Shown: positions 34,951-47,826, numbered from the stretch's first letter. The stretch is 64,000 nucleotides of DNA from Hippopus hippopus (GCA_946811185.2 OX328098.1:43959650-44023649), one strand, 5' to 3'. Translations and numbers: made by a program. The notes: generated by a model not told the origin, from the sequence alone.

Positions 34951-37028
34951 ACAATGCATTTGATAATAGATCAGAAATATACAATAAAAATATACAATAA
35001 GAGTAGTAAGACATTACATCCACTTTCATTTTTAGGAGTTAAAATCCTCAACATGAAATAAGGTATGCTGACAATACCTTGGTGGCTATAACAAATCCCT
35101 TTGGTTTACTAACTCTCAAACATGTTTTTAAGTTAAAGTGTGTCTGGATATCTTAAAATGTATCAAACCTATCAATTTCATAGACATGGTGCTCATTTAA
35201 AAGATTCATCTGTTGTAAAATTTTATGTCTTCTGTACCTGTCAACTAATGAAATACTTTGAATACATTGGCCACAAACCTAAAACTTTAAAAACTTGGAC
35301 ACAGTTCTTATACAAGAGTCTATTCTGCTCTACTCAAAAGCCATTGATGAACATTGTATTAGCCTAAACTTTAAGAGTCATTTGAACAAAATAATAATAA
35401 GAGTCAGAAGTATAATTTAAAGAGTCATACCCAATATAAATGCTTTCATACAAATTCTTGACACATTACATCCTTATTGTTTGTATGTATATAAAATAGA
35501 TGTTTTTAAGCCAATAGCAGGCCACTTGTTCACCAGCAGTTGGCCCATACTGTCACTGGGGTAAGAAACATGTCCTTTACTGATCTGTTTCTTGCAGAAA
35601 ATCTAAATCATATTCATGTGTATACCTGACTATAATTGGTCTAATTCTAATTATTTCTACATAAAGTAAGTATTTGCGATTCATAAAAATCAACAAAGTT
35701 CAGCCTCAATAATCTATGTAAAATCATAAATGATGCAGTAATGTGTGTGACGTAGTAACTGCTAAATTATTGTGGTTGTCCCATCTGCAATACCCCACTT
35801 TTAGATGAATTCTTAGATAATTGCGTGTAAAAACATATATATTTAGTACAAAGACAACCACTTGTAAGTTTTAATGTGCAATATATTGAGACCTATAAAT
35901 AAATGTTGACTGATCTACCAATCTACATAATCAATGTAATGTGACGTATCTATGATAGTGTCTGATGATTGATAGTTAATTTCCTATTTTATTGAAGCAC
36001 CTTTGCAAATAATGGTTGTCATACTGACATTTATATGCAGCGAGTTTTGTTGATGGTAGCAAGAAGGGGGTGGTCAAGGAGCATCAAGTTTTCACAAGAA
36101 GCAGATCTACTTAGTCTTAGAACCATAAAGGATGTTACAGGATATTAGAGTCATAATGTAAGAATATGCATAAACAGATGTCATAATGGTCAGAATATAT
36201 CTGGAACTGCTTTAAGATGGTTTGTCTTAGAGACTGATAATGTATGTTTCATCAACATGGCAATCTAAAGGTTCAACAAGACATTATTTGTTGGCCATTT
36301 TGGGTTTTTGGTTAAGTATTGATCTGTATTGATTTATTTGGTATAATTGAAATTGTTTAAAAAACATCCGCACACACACACACACAAACACAAAATATGT
36401 AGGTCTGTTGAAAGAGTAAGATTAATACTCATGATACTATGTCTTCTTTTTCATTTATTAGTGGCTGATTCCAGGGGATGGCCTCATAAATTAAGGCAGG
36501 ATATTGTAATTTGAAGGTAGAGTGTGGCATCTTAGTGAAATAGCACAGTTTGAGTGCAGCTCATATTTTGATTTTTTTTTTTTTCAAACTTTCTAAGTTT
36601 GCTACCCTTCAACAGTATATGGCAACCGTATTGTCTTATACGCTTGACACCATGGCAGACAATCAGTTTAGAACTACCAGGTTATATTTAAATTTTGATT
36701 TTTAGGCAGGTAGAAGTATATGTATATCAAAGTCATACCTCAGTGTCTCAAATTATAAATATTGTATTCCAAAATTTTAGAAACTGTTGATAAGTTATCC
36801 ATCATTACATGGACAGATTTTTCATAATTTTATATGTATTCAAATTGACTTTTAATTACCTCATGTAAAGTGATTCCTACAAAGTCCAAACCTGGTCATA
36901 TTGTAAATCTACAAAGAAAAAAAATAAACTCTTAAGTTTTGTGTAGTTAATAACAAATAACATAAAAACCAAGTTGTTGCAGGTAGAGAGAAATTCTATT
37001 TCTTTGTAAGTGTATATTTTTAATCCTT
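34951..37028. other. Intergenic, nothing recognised except (CA)n
   Basis: AT-rich. A CA microsatellite lies at about 36370-36392. No gene is supported. 37029-37095 is a MITE end fragment (GTCTGCAAATGATTTCAATT to TTTGGTAAGGGTT). Confidence 0.45.
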
Positions 37029-37675
37029 TTGGTTGTCTGCAAATGATTTCAATTTGGTCAAGACCAAAATTTTGTCGTTTGGTAAGGGTTTATCGTTTTA
37101 AGGATACTCTCTGACTTGCCTCAGTATACTGTAATTGGAATTTTTCTACCCTAAGATTTTTAATTCTCTATTGAAAATAGGCTAGAGAAAATTCCTCCAA
37201 ACATTCCCGTACTTGAATGAATGACCAAGATGGCTTTCCAAAACATTTTGAAAAGAATAAAACAAAAGAACGCTGCAACTAGCATTTGCTGCTTTTTCCA
37301 CTAAATTTTCTACCTTAGATCAGCACAACTTAAGACGCCGGCGATAATTTGCGAGAAAATAAAACAATCGCAAGTTGCAACCACGTGTAAATCTACCATG
37401 CTAGATCAAGATTTACACGTACTTTGATTATTCATGGAAAATATCTACAGATTACGAATAAATAAGACACTTACCTCATTTCTTCCGGGTCAAATTGTTT
37501 GGGTCTTTCTGCGAAACGCCACACTGTCCGCTCTTAACATTGACTACTCACTGAGTAATCTCGTGCACGGTTGAGTACTCGCGTGATCGGTGATCGGGCT
37601 CAGCCTAAAAACCAACCAGAACAGACGGGAACAGGAGCCTTTATTGACCCTCAATCGCCTTCACAACTGAAGCCG

Positions 37676-37944
37676 CCTATGCCACAGGTACTAGGCGCGT
37701 TGCTCTTACACCCCTGGGAACATATACAAATCATCTTTACCCGGTTTCAGACTAGACTATATACAAATCATCTTTACCCCGTTTCAGACTTTGCTGAAAT
37801 TTTATTATGAATGTATATAATAAAATTTCAGCTAAGTCTGAAACGGGGTAAAGATGATTTGTATATAGTCTGAAACGGGGTAAAGATGATTTGTATATGT
37901 TCCCAGGGGTGTAAGAGCAACGCGCCTAGTACCTGTGGCCTATG
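37676..37944. mobile_element. Near-perfect 257-bp foldback palindrome with 6-bp TSD
   Basis: The two halves (37682-37801 and about 37818-37938) are inverted copies nearly base for base, starting CCACAGGTACTAGGCGCG and ending CGCGCCTAGTACCTGTGG, around a short AT loop near 37802-37817. Each arm holds two direct copies of a ~33-bp unit including AAATCATCTTTACCC. The flanks are CCTATG at 37676-37681 and 37939-37944. Almost no divergence between arms implies a very recent insertion or active arm homogenisation. Confidence 0.85.
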
Positions 37945-38576
37945 CGGCCACTAAAGATTGATATCGGACTGAAAAAAAAAAAAAACATTCTGATCTTTCA
38001 TCTACACTGTCCGTTTTGTTGAAATAATCTGGCCAAGAGCAACCTTACACTTGCAATGATTTAGGTCTTATTTCTAGACTGGCATTGTCTCTTTTAAAAG
38101 TTTATTTGACGTTATCGGCGTTACCTGCGCATGTCATATTCTTCGAAGATTCGACCTGTCTGCTATGACGCATCACCCATCCCCGTATACCTAGGAAAAG
38201 CAGGGCTTATACCGAAGCTATTAGCCTATTACCCAAGCATGTAGGGGCTGTTTTAATAAATGGCCGGTGCATAGGTTACATGCTAGCCGATCATAGCTGG
38301 ATGAATCCCACCAGATAGCGTTTTATTGCGTAAACGTTTATTTCATTTTGAAATTCAAAGTAACGGTTATTGTGAATGGGTTATTGTTTTGAAAAGTAGT
38401 CCGGTTCTGTACCCAGAATGCCCAAATTAGATAGATGTGTATTTGTAGAATGCAATCTAGCGGGAGATAATGGCGGTCTCGGGTAACCAACATATCACTT
38501 ATTTATAGATGAACTTGGAATTGTACCGATAACATGTCTTTGGATTTCTAAATTCATTTTTTACTTTTGTTTGTAC

Positions 38577-38833
38577 ATAAATGGCTTGCACCACGCGAAA
38601 AGGGGCATTCGGACATTTGCGTAAAGTGTCGCGTCGGATTTGCCTGCGCAGTCCGCGCAGACTAATCCGAGACGGCACTTTACTACTACATTAGATTTTG
38701 TAGACTTGCGCAAAAAATGAAAATTACATAAAAGCGGAAAGTGTCGTTTCGGATTAGACTGTGCGGACTGCGCAGGCTGATCCGAGACGACATTTTACGC
38801 AAATGCCCCTCTACGCGTGTTGCAGACCACATA
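38577..38833. mobile_element. GCGTAAAGTGTCG inverted-repeat element
   Basis: Ends read ATGGCTTGCACCACGCG and CGCGTGTTGCAGACCACAT. Two inner hairpins, TGCGCAGTCCGCGCA and TGTGCGGACTGCGCA, lie in the arms. A second copy is at 55648-55908. Confidence 0.75.
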
Positions 38834-39332
38834 GGAATTTATCCACTCCAAAGTTTACAATTGTGCTCACCATTGACCGATAGGACACGTAAGAGGGCTT
38901 GTTTGTTCTCAGAATGACAAATAACTTTACCTTGATATTTTCTATATAATATAGTTTGGGAGAAAAAAATCTTTTTTTTTTTTTAATAAACGATTTCATT
39001 CTTTTTTTTTTAATCCCTTTACTTCGTCATATACGATGCCCTTTTTTTGCAATATGGCACAGCTAGTGTTTCAATACAGCAATATTAAGAACTATTTGTG
39101 AATGCAGTCCCTGATGCAAGTTACTGGCAATCAGGTCTTTCCAGGGATCGTATATATGTTATATACGATCCCTGGTCTTACAGATCAAGTCGGAAATATG
39201 GTCATTTAAAGGTAGAAATTATATCAATATATAAAAACCAATTAAAAGAGAATAAAATTTGAATCGTTTAGTAAGAGTAAACATATTTGAATCGTTTAGT
39301 AAAAGTAAACATCTATGGCTTCATCTGAAAGG

Positions 39333-42271
39333 TATGGTGGCATATTTCTGCCACGAGATACGAGATAGCTATCATGATAATTTTAGTAAACTATCGCGAT
39401 AAATTAAAGGTTTCCTGGAAATCTTATCAAGAAAGTGAAAAATTTCCTGATAAAAGTATCACGATAAACTAATATTTTATCGCAAAATTTCTCAACCGTG
39501 CTCGAAGCTGACATGCGAGATAAAACTATTGTGATAGTTCTACCCGTTTCTCGATATCTATAAATAGAAAATGCATCATTTGGATGAACTTGGTAGTTTT
39601 GACTTAAAGGGCAACTACAGCCAAAATCTCATTTTGGATATATGAATCCTTTAATTCATGAAAACAATCTTAAAATTGAAAACCGTATTTCAATGTTATA
39701 AGCGAAAATGTGGTTTGCACACCTGTGCGAGTTTGTGAAATCTGCGATAAACCGGATGTGACGCCACACTTATTTCGGCTTCTGTGTACTATTAATTTGC
39801 TCTGATACTGACTTTTTTTCTCACAGCCTTATCTCTTCCCTCATGTCGGGAGACGACTGTTTTCGTCACACAAATCCCTATCGTATGCCGGGTGCCGAAT
39901 TTAAGCACTATTTCGAGCCAGGAGATGACTATTTATTCGTCAGTCTGCTGTCTGTCTGTCTGAACCAATGACGTGGCTTAATATCAGATTTACCATTAAT
40001 CCTCAACAGGTTAAATAAACCTTCGTGCCGATTGCAAAATTTCGAATAGTGCTAGTTTTTGGAGATACAAAAATAGATATCTCCGTATTGGACACTGTAC
40101 ATAAGATCAGATTGCACGTTCTGTGCAGTCTGATCTTTATATACACTGTTTGGAAAAGGTCATTGAATCGCGCTCAGCAGCCTTGGGGCCCCACAGAAAT
40201 TTAAATGAGGCTAGAAATCAATGGTAAATTCACTGTTGATTATCCATCTCTTTCATATGAGAGCGAGCGAGAGAGAGAGAGAGAGAGAGTTGGAGGGTAG
40301 TTAGAATAGAAATTCGACAAGCAGATTATGGGATTTTTTTTTATTTAAGATCGTATGAATGAGGAAAATACAAAGTTATGACGTTCGACTTACCCATTTA
40401 ACCTATGTAAAATTCCAAATTCCATTCACATTTTATAAGAAAAAGGGCTCAATATGGTCGTGAAAACAAAAGAGTAACTTTGTACATGACATGTTTAGGA
40501 CAAGTACTTGTTAACCTCCAGCTGCAAGCCGGGCAAAAAAAAATATGTGAGACCACAACGGTGCGATACCAACATCAAAGAGGCGCCGAATTAACCCTTT
40601 GCCCCTTTGCATTGATGGAACACACAATTCTTTTCTCAAAATAAAAAGTTGGCGCACTAAAATTTTGTGTAAAGTTTGTATGCAGTTATAAATTTTTAAT
40701 TTACGCTGCATTTTTATGGTCAGCAATCTGCATCTGTTATCTCGAACATGATTACAGCGAGAAATACGGAAGAAGAAAGTTAAATAATTTTTGTCCGCAT
40801 TGGTATTTCCATTTAAATTTTACGCCTTACATGTCTCAGTGTGTCGGAAATGGACTGACCCTGTATTTTGCAGACGATCAAAAACGTTTACTGCATGATA
40901 TGGAGGGCAGGAAGGCAGGAAGGCAGGAGGCAATTCAGACAATCTTTTAACGTTGTTGTTGATGAAAGAAACAAATTTGAAATTGTAAAAAAAAAAACAT
41001 GTAGGAAAATAAATGAAGATCAAGTGAAAAAATAAAAAATGGATTTAACTTTAACAGCAAATTCAGGATGTGTGCTGGATTTGACATTGTTCGTGAATGT
41101 TAAAGAGAAGATACGATTTCTGAGGTAGATTAAGGCTTTTAATTCTTCCCAAGCTGAAGGAGACATGTAAAATGCTGACACTGATGGTGTAGATCAAGAT
41201 CAGACTGCGCAGGATTTGTAGACCATTCAATAATCGACGGTGTCCTATATTTGGTAGAAACAGCCTTAGAACTGTACTCGAATGACTTACTTTACACATT
41301 GCAACGTTCCTTCTTCCTTCTACCACCTAGTAGAAGAGACCTTTGGCATGTTTCAACTATCTTGAGTTATTATTTCTGTTTTATTTTTATCTATTAAAAT
41401 TCGTTGATTAGGCAGTGGTATAATTGAAATAACTTCAAGAAATAAATTTCAAAATAGTTTTGTTTCCCACCAGAAGAATAACTTTTCCTTTTCATAAATA
41501 CTATCTCCACTAGGCTAATTCATTCAAAATTTCTTTCCTATGATTGTACTAAGATGTAAGAGCGGTACAGGTGAAAATTCTGCAGTACACAAGTGATTGA
41601 AACGTGATAAAACGATTTATATCTTTACAAATTTCATGCAGTTTTCTCAGTTTTCTGCGTTAGTTCATATATAGCGACCATATCTTCTCACACTTGTAAC
41701 GTCACGGCAAACTGCCGGAAGTCACGATTTTTTCAATTAGCGACTGTCAGACAGGTGAAAATCCGAAGTTTAAACCTCTATATCTCGTGAAGTAAGCATC
41801 ACAGAACGCTAAAAAAAAAAAAAAAAAAAATTGTTAACATACTCCAGTATAGTTTTATCCGATTGGAAATGAAAATTTTGGTCTGGAGTTACCCTTTAAT
41901 AAGATTGCAGTAAGTAAAATTTCGAATCATTAACAATTTTTTTTGTACCTTAATTGGTAAATTTTGACAAGACACGAAATGAACAGAGGTCTGTAAAATC
42001 ACAAAGACGACTCGAAATGCCTCCTACGAACAACTTTAAAACCATCGAGGAAAAAGGAGAATTCATAAGGTTGTAGACGAAGGTGTTCCGAAACCGTATC
42101 TAATTATAGGTACCATGAATGTCAGTTGTAGGCACGAAAGCAGAAAAAATCATGATAAGAGTTAGAATTATCGCGATATTTTTATCATGAAATTTTTTGT
42201 TTTATCACGATACTTCTCTTAAATTATCATGATAGCTATCTCGTATCTCGCGGCAGAAATATGCCACCATA
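39333..42271. mobile_element. TATGGTGGCATATTTCTGCC element with 6-bp TSD, host of a nested element
   Basis: The left end TATGGTGGCATATTTCTGCC and the inverted right end GGCAGAAATATGCCACCATA are flanked by GAAAGG (39327-39332, 42272-42277). The inverted repeats run ~50 bases through CGAGATACGAGATAGCTATC. The arms are dense in ATCATGAT, ATCGCGAT and ATCACGAT. Without the nested TTAA element its own length is ~0.65 kb. No coding sequence. Confidence 0.8.
39608..41895 (+). mobile_element. 2.29-kb TTAA-target transposon, second full copy
   Basis: Starts AGGGCAACTACAGCCAAAAT and ends TTTTGGTCTGGAGTTACCCT, flanked by TTAA at 39604-39607 and 41896-41899. It aligns end to end with 6023-8258 with scattered substitutions and indels, including the CT/GA microsatellite (40260-40290). 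No transposase. Confidence 0.9.
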
Positions 42272-42626
42272 GAAAGGAAACGTTATTTTCGGTTGTACTG
42301 AATAATGAAAAGTGCAGGCGGTTTCCGGTCAGACAGGTCAGGGATCATTCGGCAAACCTCGGGTGATCTGGTGATCAAGATGTAGGTACGGAATCGGCCG
42401 AGTTGTGACGAGTGGCCAGGGATCAGAAGAAAAAACTTCTACTTTACCGTCTTCTTTCCGTTTGGCCTTTTAGTCGTTCACAACTTTCACTTTATTGCCA
42501 CTTTGTATCCAACACTTTCTTTATTTATATCTTTCTTTCTTTCTTCCTTTTGTTCAAACATTTGTTCATTCGTTCAAAACCAGGAAGATCGTTTGGTAAA
42601 ACTGTAAATGGATGAATTCAAGGCTG

Positions 42627-43200
42627 TTAACCCTATCTTGCTAAATAACTAAAATGAAACATTTTAAATTCGATGGTAAAAACCCAAATTCTACTATTTC
42701 AGTGTTACGCTTTGAGTAATAATATATCCATATCGGACAGTGTAGATCCAAGATCAGACTGCACGTTCTGTGCAGTCTGATCTTAATCTACACTGTCCGC
42801 AGAAGGTCAGTGACTCACGCTTAACAGCCTATAGGTTACCGGGTATCGGAGTTCTAAAATTTTCTCTTCGCTATCTTTGCAACCGACATCAGTCGTTGGT
42901 TGAACTGTGAAATGGTCTTACCTGTAGGCTGTTAAACGGGACTAAAGGATCTTTTGCGGACAGTTTAGATCAAAATCAGACTGCACAGAACGTTAAAACT
43001 CGGGAGTGTATGGTAAAGGATTAAACCGGTACTCCAAAAGCGTCGAATTTTCTGCTGAATTCAGCCACCTGGTGATATCGCGGTACCAAGAATTTAAGAA
43101 AAAATCGATGTATAGAATCGATTAAGTCCAAGATCAGACTACTTGTTTTGTGCAGCCTGTTATTAATCTACACTGTCAGCAAAATTGAATTTGGACGGAT
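42627..43200. repeat. GATCAGACTGCAC palindromic elements, one full and two partial
   Basis: 42627-42840 is the cleanest copy: TTAACCCTATCTTGCTAAAT to CAGCCTATAGGTTA, with the palindrome AGATCAGACTGCAC/GTGCAGTCTGATCT at about 42752-42785. 42915-43025 is a half copy in the opposite orientation and 43125-43195 a remnant. Confidence 0.75.
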
Positions 43201-43441
43201 TAGGTTTCAAGATTAGACTGCTTTTTGTGTAGTTTATAACTGGTCTACATTGTCAGCAAAAAGTGCACTTAGTCGCACAAACGGCCGAACGGCAGGGATC
43301 AGAACTTTAATGTCAGAGCATCAAAACTTAACCCTTAAACCGAAGAATGAATGACGTATAAACCGCAAAATAAAGCCCAAATATGCCAATGTTCTTTCCA
43401 AAGAAAAATCTCGCCGTATCTGATGGTGTAAGGCTAAGATT

Positions 43442-43600
43442 ATGTGTAGTCTGGTGAGGGTGCACATTCTGTGCTGTCTGATACTGATCTACAAGGGCTA
43501 CAATGGCCTTTAGCAGACAAATGTGTAGTCTGGTGAGGGTGCACATTCTGTGCTGTCTGATACTGATCTACAAGGGCTACAATGGCCTTTAGCAGACAAA
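43442..43600. repeat. 79-bp exact-looking tandem duplication
   Basis: Two copies starting ATGTGTAGTCTGGTGAGGG (43442 and 43521) and ending TTTAGCAGACAA appear identical over the unit. Confidence 0.95.
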
Positions 43601-43861
43601 GAGTTAAGGCTGAAACCCGAAAACAAAAAGTCAGATATACGGTGTAGGCAAAGATTGTAAATTTGAAGTAGGGCTACTGTTACGCTGTTACGTTTTTCTT
43701 ATCTTTTACAGCTGCGGACTATCGATTATAAATAGATTATACGCGATTTATGTTTGCCAAACTCCGGAAAATCCCGAACCTTTACGTATAATATCGGTTA
43801 TTTTCATCGATTTGTTGATATGCGAGACTGCTGATAAAGCATATCCGTGAAAGTTGGCTAT

Positions 43862-45860
43862 GGAGATTAGGTACATACATGTACACAACAGTGATGAAGA
43901 CTCTAAAGAGATTAGGTGCATACAGAAAAGAAAAATGAGGACTGTGAAGAGATTAGGTACATAGACGACAGTGATGAAGACTGTGAAGAGATTAGGTACA
44001 TAGACGGCAGTGATGAAGACTGTGAAGAGATTAGGTACATAGACGACAGTGATGAGGACTCTGAAGAGATTAGGTACATAGACGACAGTGATGAGGACTC
44101 TGAAGAGATTAGGTACATAGACGACAGTGATGAGGACTCTGAAGAGATAAGGTACATAGACGATAGTGATGAGGACTCTGAAGAGATAAGGTACATAGAC
44201 GACAGTGATGAGGACTCTGAAGAGATTAGGTACATAGACGACAGTGATGAAGACTCTAAAGAGATTAGGTACATAGACGACAGTGATGAGGACTCTGAAG
44301 AGATTAGGTACATAGACGACAGTGATAAGGACTCTAAAGAGATAAGGTACATAGACGACAGTGATGAGGACTCTGAAGAGATTAGGTACATAGACGACAG
44401 TGATGAAGACTCTAAAGAGATTAGGTACATAGACGACAGTGATGAGGACTCTGAAGAGATTAGGTACATAGACGACAGTGATGAGGACTCTAAAGAGATT
44501 AGTTAAATAGACGACAGTGATGAGGACTCTAAAGAGATTAGGTACATAGACGACAGTGATGAGGACTCTGAAGAGATTAGGTACATAGACGACAGTGATG
44601 GGGACTCTGAAGAGATTAGGTACATAGACGACAGTGATGAGGACTCTGAAGAGATTAGTTAAATAGACGACAGTGATGAAGACTCTAAAGAGATTAGGTA
44701 CATAGACGACAGTGATGAGGGCTCTGAAGAGATTAGGTACATAGACGACAGTGATGAGGACTCTGAAGAGATTAGGTACATAGACGACAGTGATGAAGAC
44801 TCTAAAGAGATTAGGTACATAGACGACAGTGATGGGGACTCTGAAGAGATAAGGTACATAGACGACAGTGATGAGGACTCTGAAGAGATTAGGTACATAG
44901 ACGACAGTGATGAAGACTCTAAAGAGATTAGGTACATAGACGACAGTGATGAGGACTCTGAAGAGATTAGGTACATAGACGACAGTGATAAGGACTCTAA
45001 AGAGATAAGGTACATAGACGACAGTGATGAGGACTCTGAAGAGATTAGGTACATAGACGACAGTGATGAAGACTCTAAAGAGATTAGGTACATAGACGAC
45101 AGTGATGAGGACTCTGAAGAGATTAGGTACATAGACGACAGTGATGAGGACTCTAAAGAGATTAGGTACATAGACGACAGTGATGAGGACTCTAAAGAGA
45201 TTAGTTAAATAGACGACAGTGATGAGGACTCTAAAGAGATTAGTTAAATAGACGACAGTGATGAGGACTCTAAAGAGATTAGGTACATAGACGACAGTGA
45301 TGAGGACTCTGAAGAGATTAGGTACATAGACGACAGTGATTAAGACTCTAAAGAGATTAGGTACATAGACGACAGTGATGAGGACTCTGAAGAGATTAGG
45401 TACATAGACGACAGTGATGAGGACTCTGAAGAGATTAGGTACATAGACGACAGTGATGAGGACTCTGAAGAGATTAGGTACATAGACGACAGTGATGAAG
45501 ACTCTGAAGAGATTAGGTACATAGACGACAGTGATGAGGACTCTGAAGAGATTAGGTACATAGACGACAGTGATGAGGACTCTGAAGAGATTAGGTACAT
45601 AGACGACAGTGATGAAGACTCTAAAGAGATTAGGTACATAGACGACAGTGATGGGGACTCTAAAGAGATTAGTTAAATAGACGACAGTGATGGGGACTCT
45701 AAAGAGATTAGGTACATAGACGACAGTGATGAAGACTCTAAAGAGATTAGGTACAGAGACGACAGAAATGAGAACCCTTAAGAGATTACGCACATAGACA
45801 ACAGAAATGATGACTCTAGAGAGATTAAGTACATACACAACAGTGATGAAGACTATAAAG
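43862..45860. repeat. 39-bp minisatellite array, ~51 units
   Basis: The unit GATTAGGTACATAGACGACA + GTGATGAGGACTCTGAAGA repeats with a strict 39-base period. Variants include GAAGACTCTAAAGA, ATAAGG for TTAGG, and AGTTAAATAG for AGGTACATAG. Because 39 is divisible by 3, three frames stay open for long runs: plus EEIRYIDDSDEDS, minus VPNLFRVLITVVY and minus MYLISSESSSLSS. Only the second is uninterrupted (45838 to 43748), since the AGTTAAATAG variant gives stops in the other two. A pattern of variants recurs with a 663-base (17-unit) offset, e.g. 44248 and 44911. No promoter, splice or domain evidence for expression. Confidence 0.95.
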
Positions 45861-46860
45861 AGATAAGGTACATAGACTCTAAAGAGTTAAGTTACATAGA
45901 CAATACCAGAAAATGGACCCTAAAGCATTCAGGTCAAAATTACCTCCAAAGAGTTTGGATACATACACAACAGCTTTCCGGAACTCTGAATAGTTTAGGT
46001 ACATAGACAACTTTTAAAGTTGACTTGAAAGAGTTAAGGTACAGAGACAACAATACCGGTATGAGTAATATCTAAATAGTTTTAGCACAAATGAAAAAGA
46101 AATGGTGTCCTAAAGCGTTTAGGTACATAGACAACAGTAATGATGAATTCTTAAGAGTTTGGATTCATGGACAACAGGAATAATGAACTCTAAAGATTTT
46201 GTTCATTTACATAGACAGCAGTACTTATTTACTATAAAGAGTAAAGGTATAGAGAGAACAGTTATAACAATCTCTAAAGAGTTTAGGTATCTAGAAAACA
46301 GTTTTCAAGTACTCTAAAGCGTTTAGGTACATTCATAACAGTAAGAATGAGTCTTAAAGAGTTTAGGTACATAGACAACAGTAACAGGTTACTCAAAAGC
46401 GTTTAAGTACATGCACAAATGTAATTATAAACTCTTACGATTTTAAGTAACAGAACTAATGCTCCCAAAAGCGTTTAGGCTGTACATGGGCAACAGAAAT
46501 AAGTAACTATAAAGAGTTTCGGTACATAGACAACAGAAATAAAAATGATGTCTAAAGAGTTTAGGTACATGTGAAACAATTCATAAGTATTTACTCTAGA
46601 GCTTGTTAATAAAAATGAAATCTAATGTGTTCAGGTAGATAAGCAGCATAGTTTAAGTTAACGTATACCAAGTAAAATTCAATGTCATTATTAATAACGA
46701 ATTCTGAAGAATTAAGGTACATTAGCAACATTTAATAAAGCATTTTGGTAAATAATCAACAATAAAAATTAAAGAATTATAAAGCGTGTAAGCATATTGA
46801 CAGGAATGATAATCAACTCGTAAGAGTTTCGGTGCAGATGAGCCATTTTCAAGCTGCAAA
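45861..46860. repeat. Decayed flank of the 39-bp minisatellite
   Basis: Units such as AGAGTTTAGGTACATAGACA recur every ~40-50 bases with increasing substitutions and indels away from the core, fading by about 46860. The left edge near 43862 is abrupt by comparison. Confidence 0.8.
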
Positions 46861-47618
46861 CAGCCGGTGCATTCCGGCACAATTTATGCCGGAACTACTT
46901 TAACTCAAACGCTTTAGAGTGCTTTCAACTTAAACGCAATAGAGTTTTAGATTCATGTTCGTCGACAAGCTAGTTCGCAATCGGAGGTTTCGTTACCTAG
47001 TGATTTCGCCATCGAAAGGTTTTCTCCAACAAAACGATTTCGCCACTAGGAGCTTTCGTTACTTATTAATGCATATTGATTTACAAATGTAGACTTTTGA
47101 ACATACAGTCATCACAAAGATTTGTATTTAGTAAAGCAAGCAGCTGATGAGACGCATGTGCACAAATTCAGTTGATAGATCAGTTTCGTTGAGACAGTTT
47201 AAATCATCATCTGTAGCGATCAAAAACAATGTGATCAGACAGGCATGCAAAAATACATTTGATCACCTATGATAAGTTCAGACAGATCTATTCATTGTAG
47301 CTCAAGATTATTTATTAGTAGGTGTACAAATTGGAGTGGAGGATCAAAGATCAGCACTGTACATCGAGCAGCGATCTTCTGCAAAGTGCATAATAATAAG
47401 GCCGGCCTCTTGCCTTAGGGTCATTAAATCGGTAAATTGTAATTATACAGTAAAGCAATGGGAGGGTTCGGTAACAAAAAAATTATGTACATATTATTTA
47501 TGCACCATGATTTTCACACCAATTAATTTTATTTTATTTAATTTTTTCTGTGAATAAAGCCTACACCAGGCCAGGGATCGTATATAGCCTATCTATATAT
47601 ACAATCAGGATGAAGGCT
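46861..47618. other. Intergenic, nothing recognised
   Basis: A few GAGTTTCGGT-like minisatellite scraps lie at the left edge. No gene signal. Confidence 0.45.
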
Positions 47619-47826
47619 TTAACCTCTTACCACACGATCCTGAATTTTAACGACCTTGAGAAAGAATACTTGTGGAAAGGAGACAATGCAAGTAACCAGC
47701 ATTTTCTCCTTTTCCCACGTTTTCTACCCCATCAAAGACAGCTTCCAGAATTTAAGCATCATTCATTTTGTTGTCTAAAAATGCTTTGGGTTTGGACAAG
47801 TTAAGAATTTTGTTATGTGGTTAATG
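47619..47826 (-). repeat. Hairpin MITE, shortened
   Basis: TTAACCTCTTACCACACGATCC to TTGTTATGTGGTTAA. The left stem arm is shortened. Another eroded copy lies at 48235-48411, ending TCTGGTAAAGAGTTAA. Confidence 0.75.

Noticed and set aside
37478..37560. Minus-strand first exon with ATGAG before GTAAGT
   Set aside because: A donor-like site is present, but no continuing frame in a downstream exon could be found, so it was not called.
43748..45838. 696-residue minus-strand open frame and the acidic plus-strand frame 43916-44506 as genes
   Set aside because: Both are read-through of a 39-bp minisatellite whose period is divisible by three. There is no non-repeat domain, start context, splice or promoter evidence.
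43862..45860. CRISPR-like array
   Set aside because: Units are contiguous with no unique spacers, and the genome is eukaryotic.
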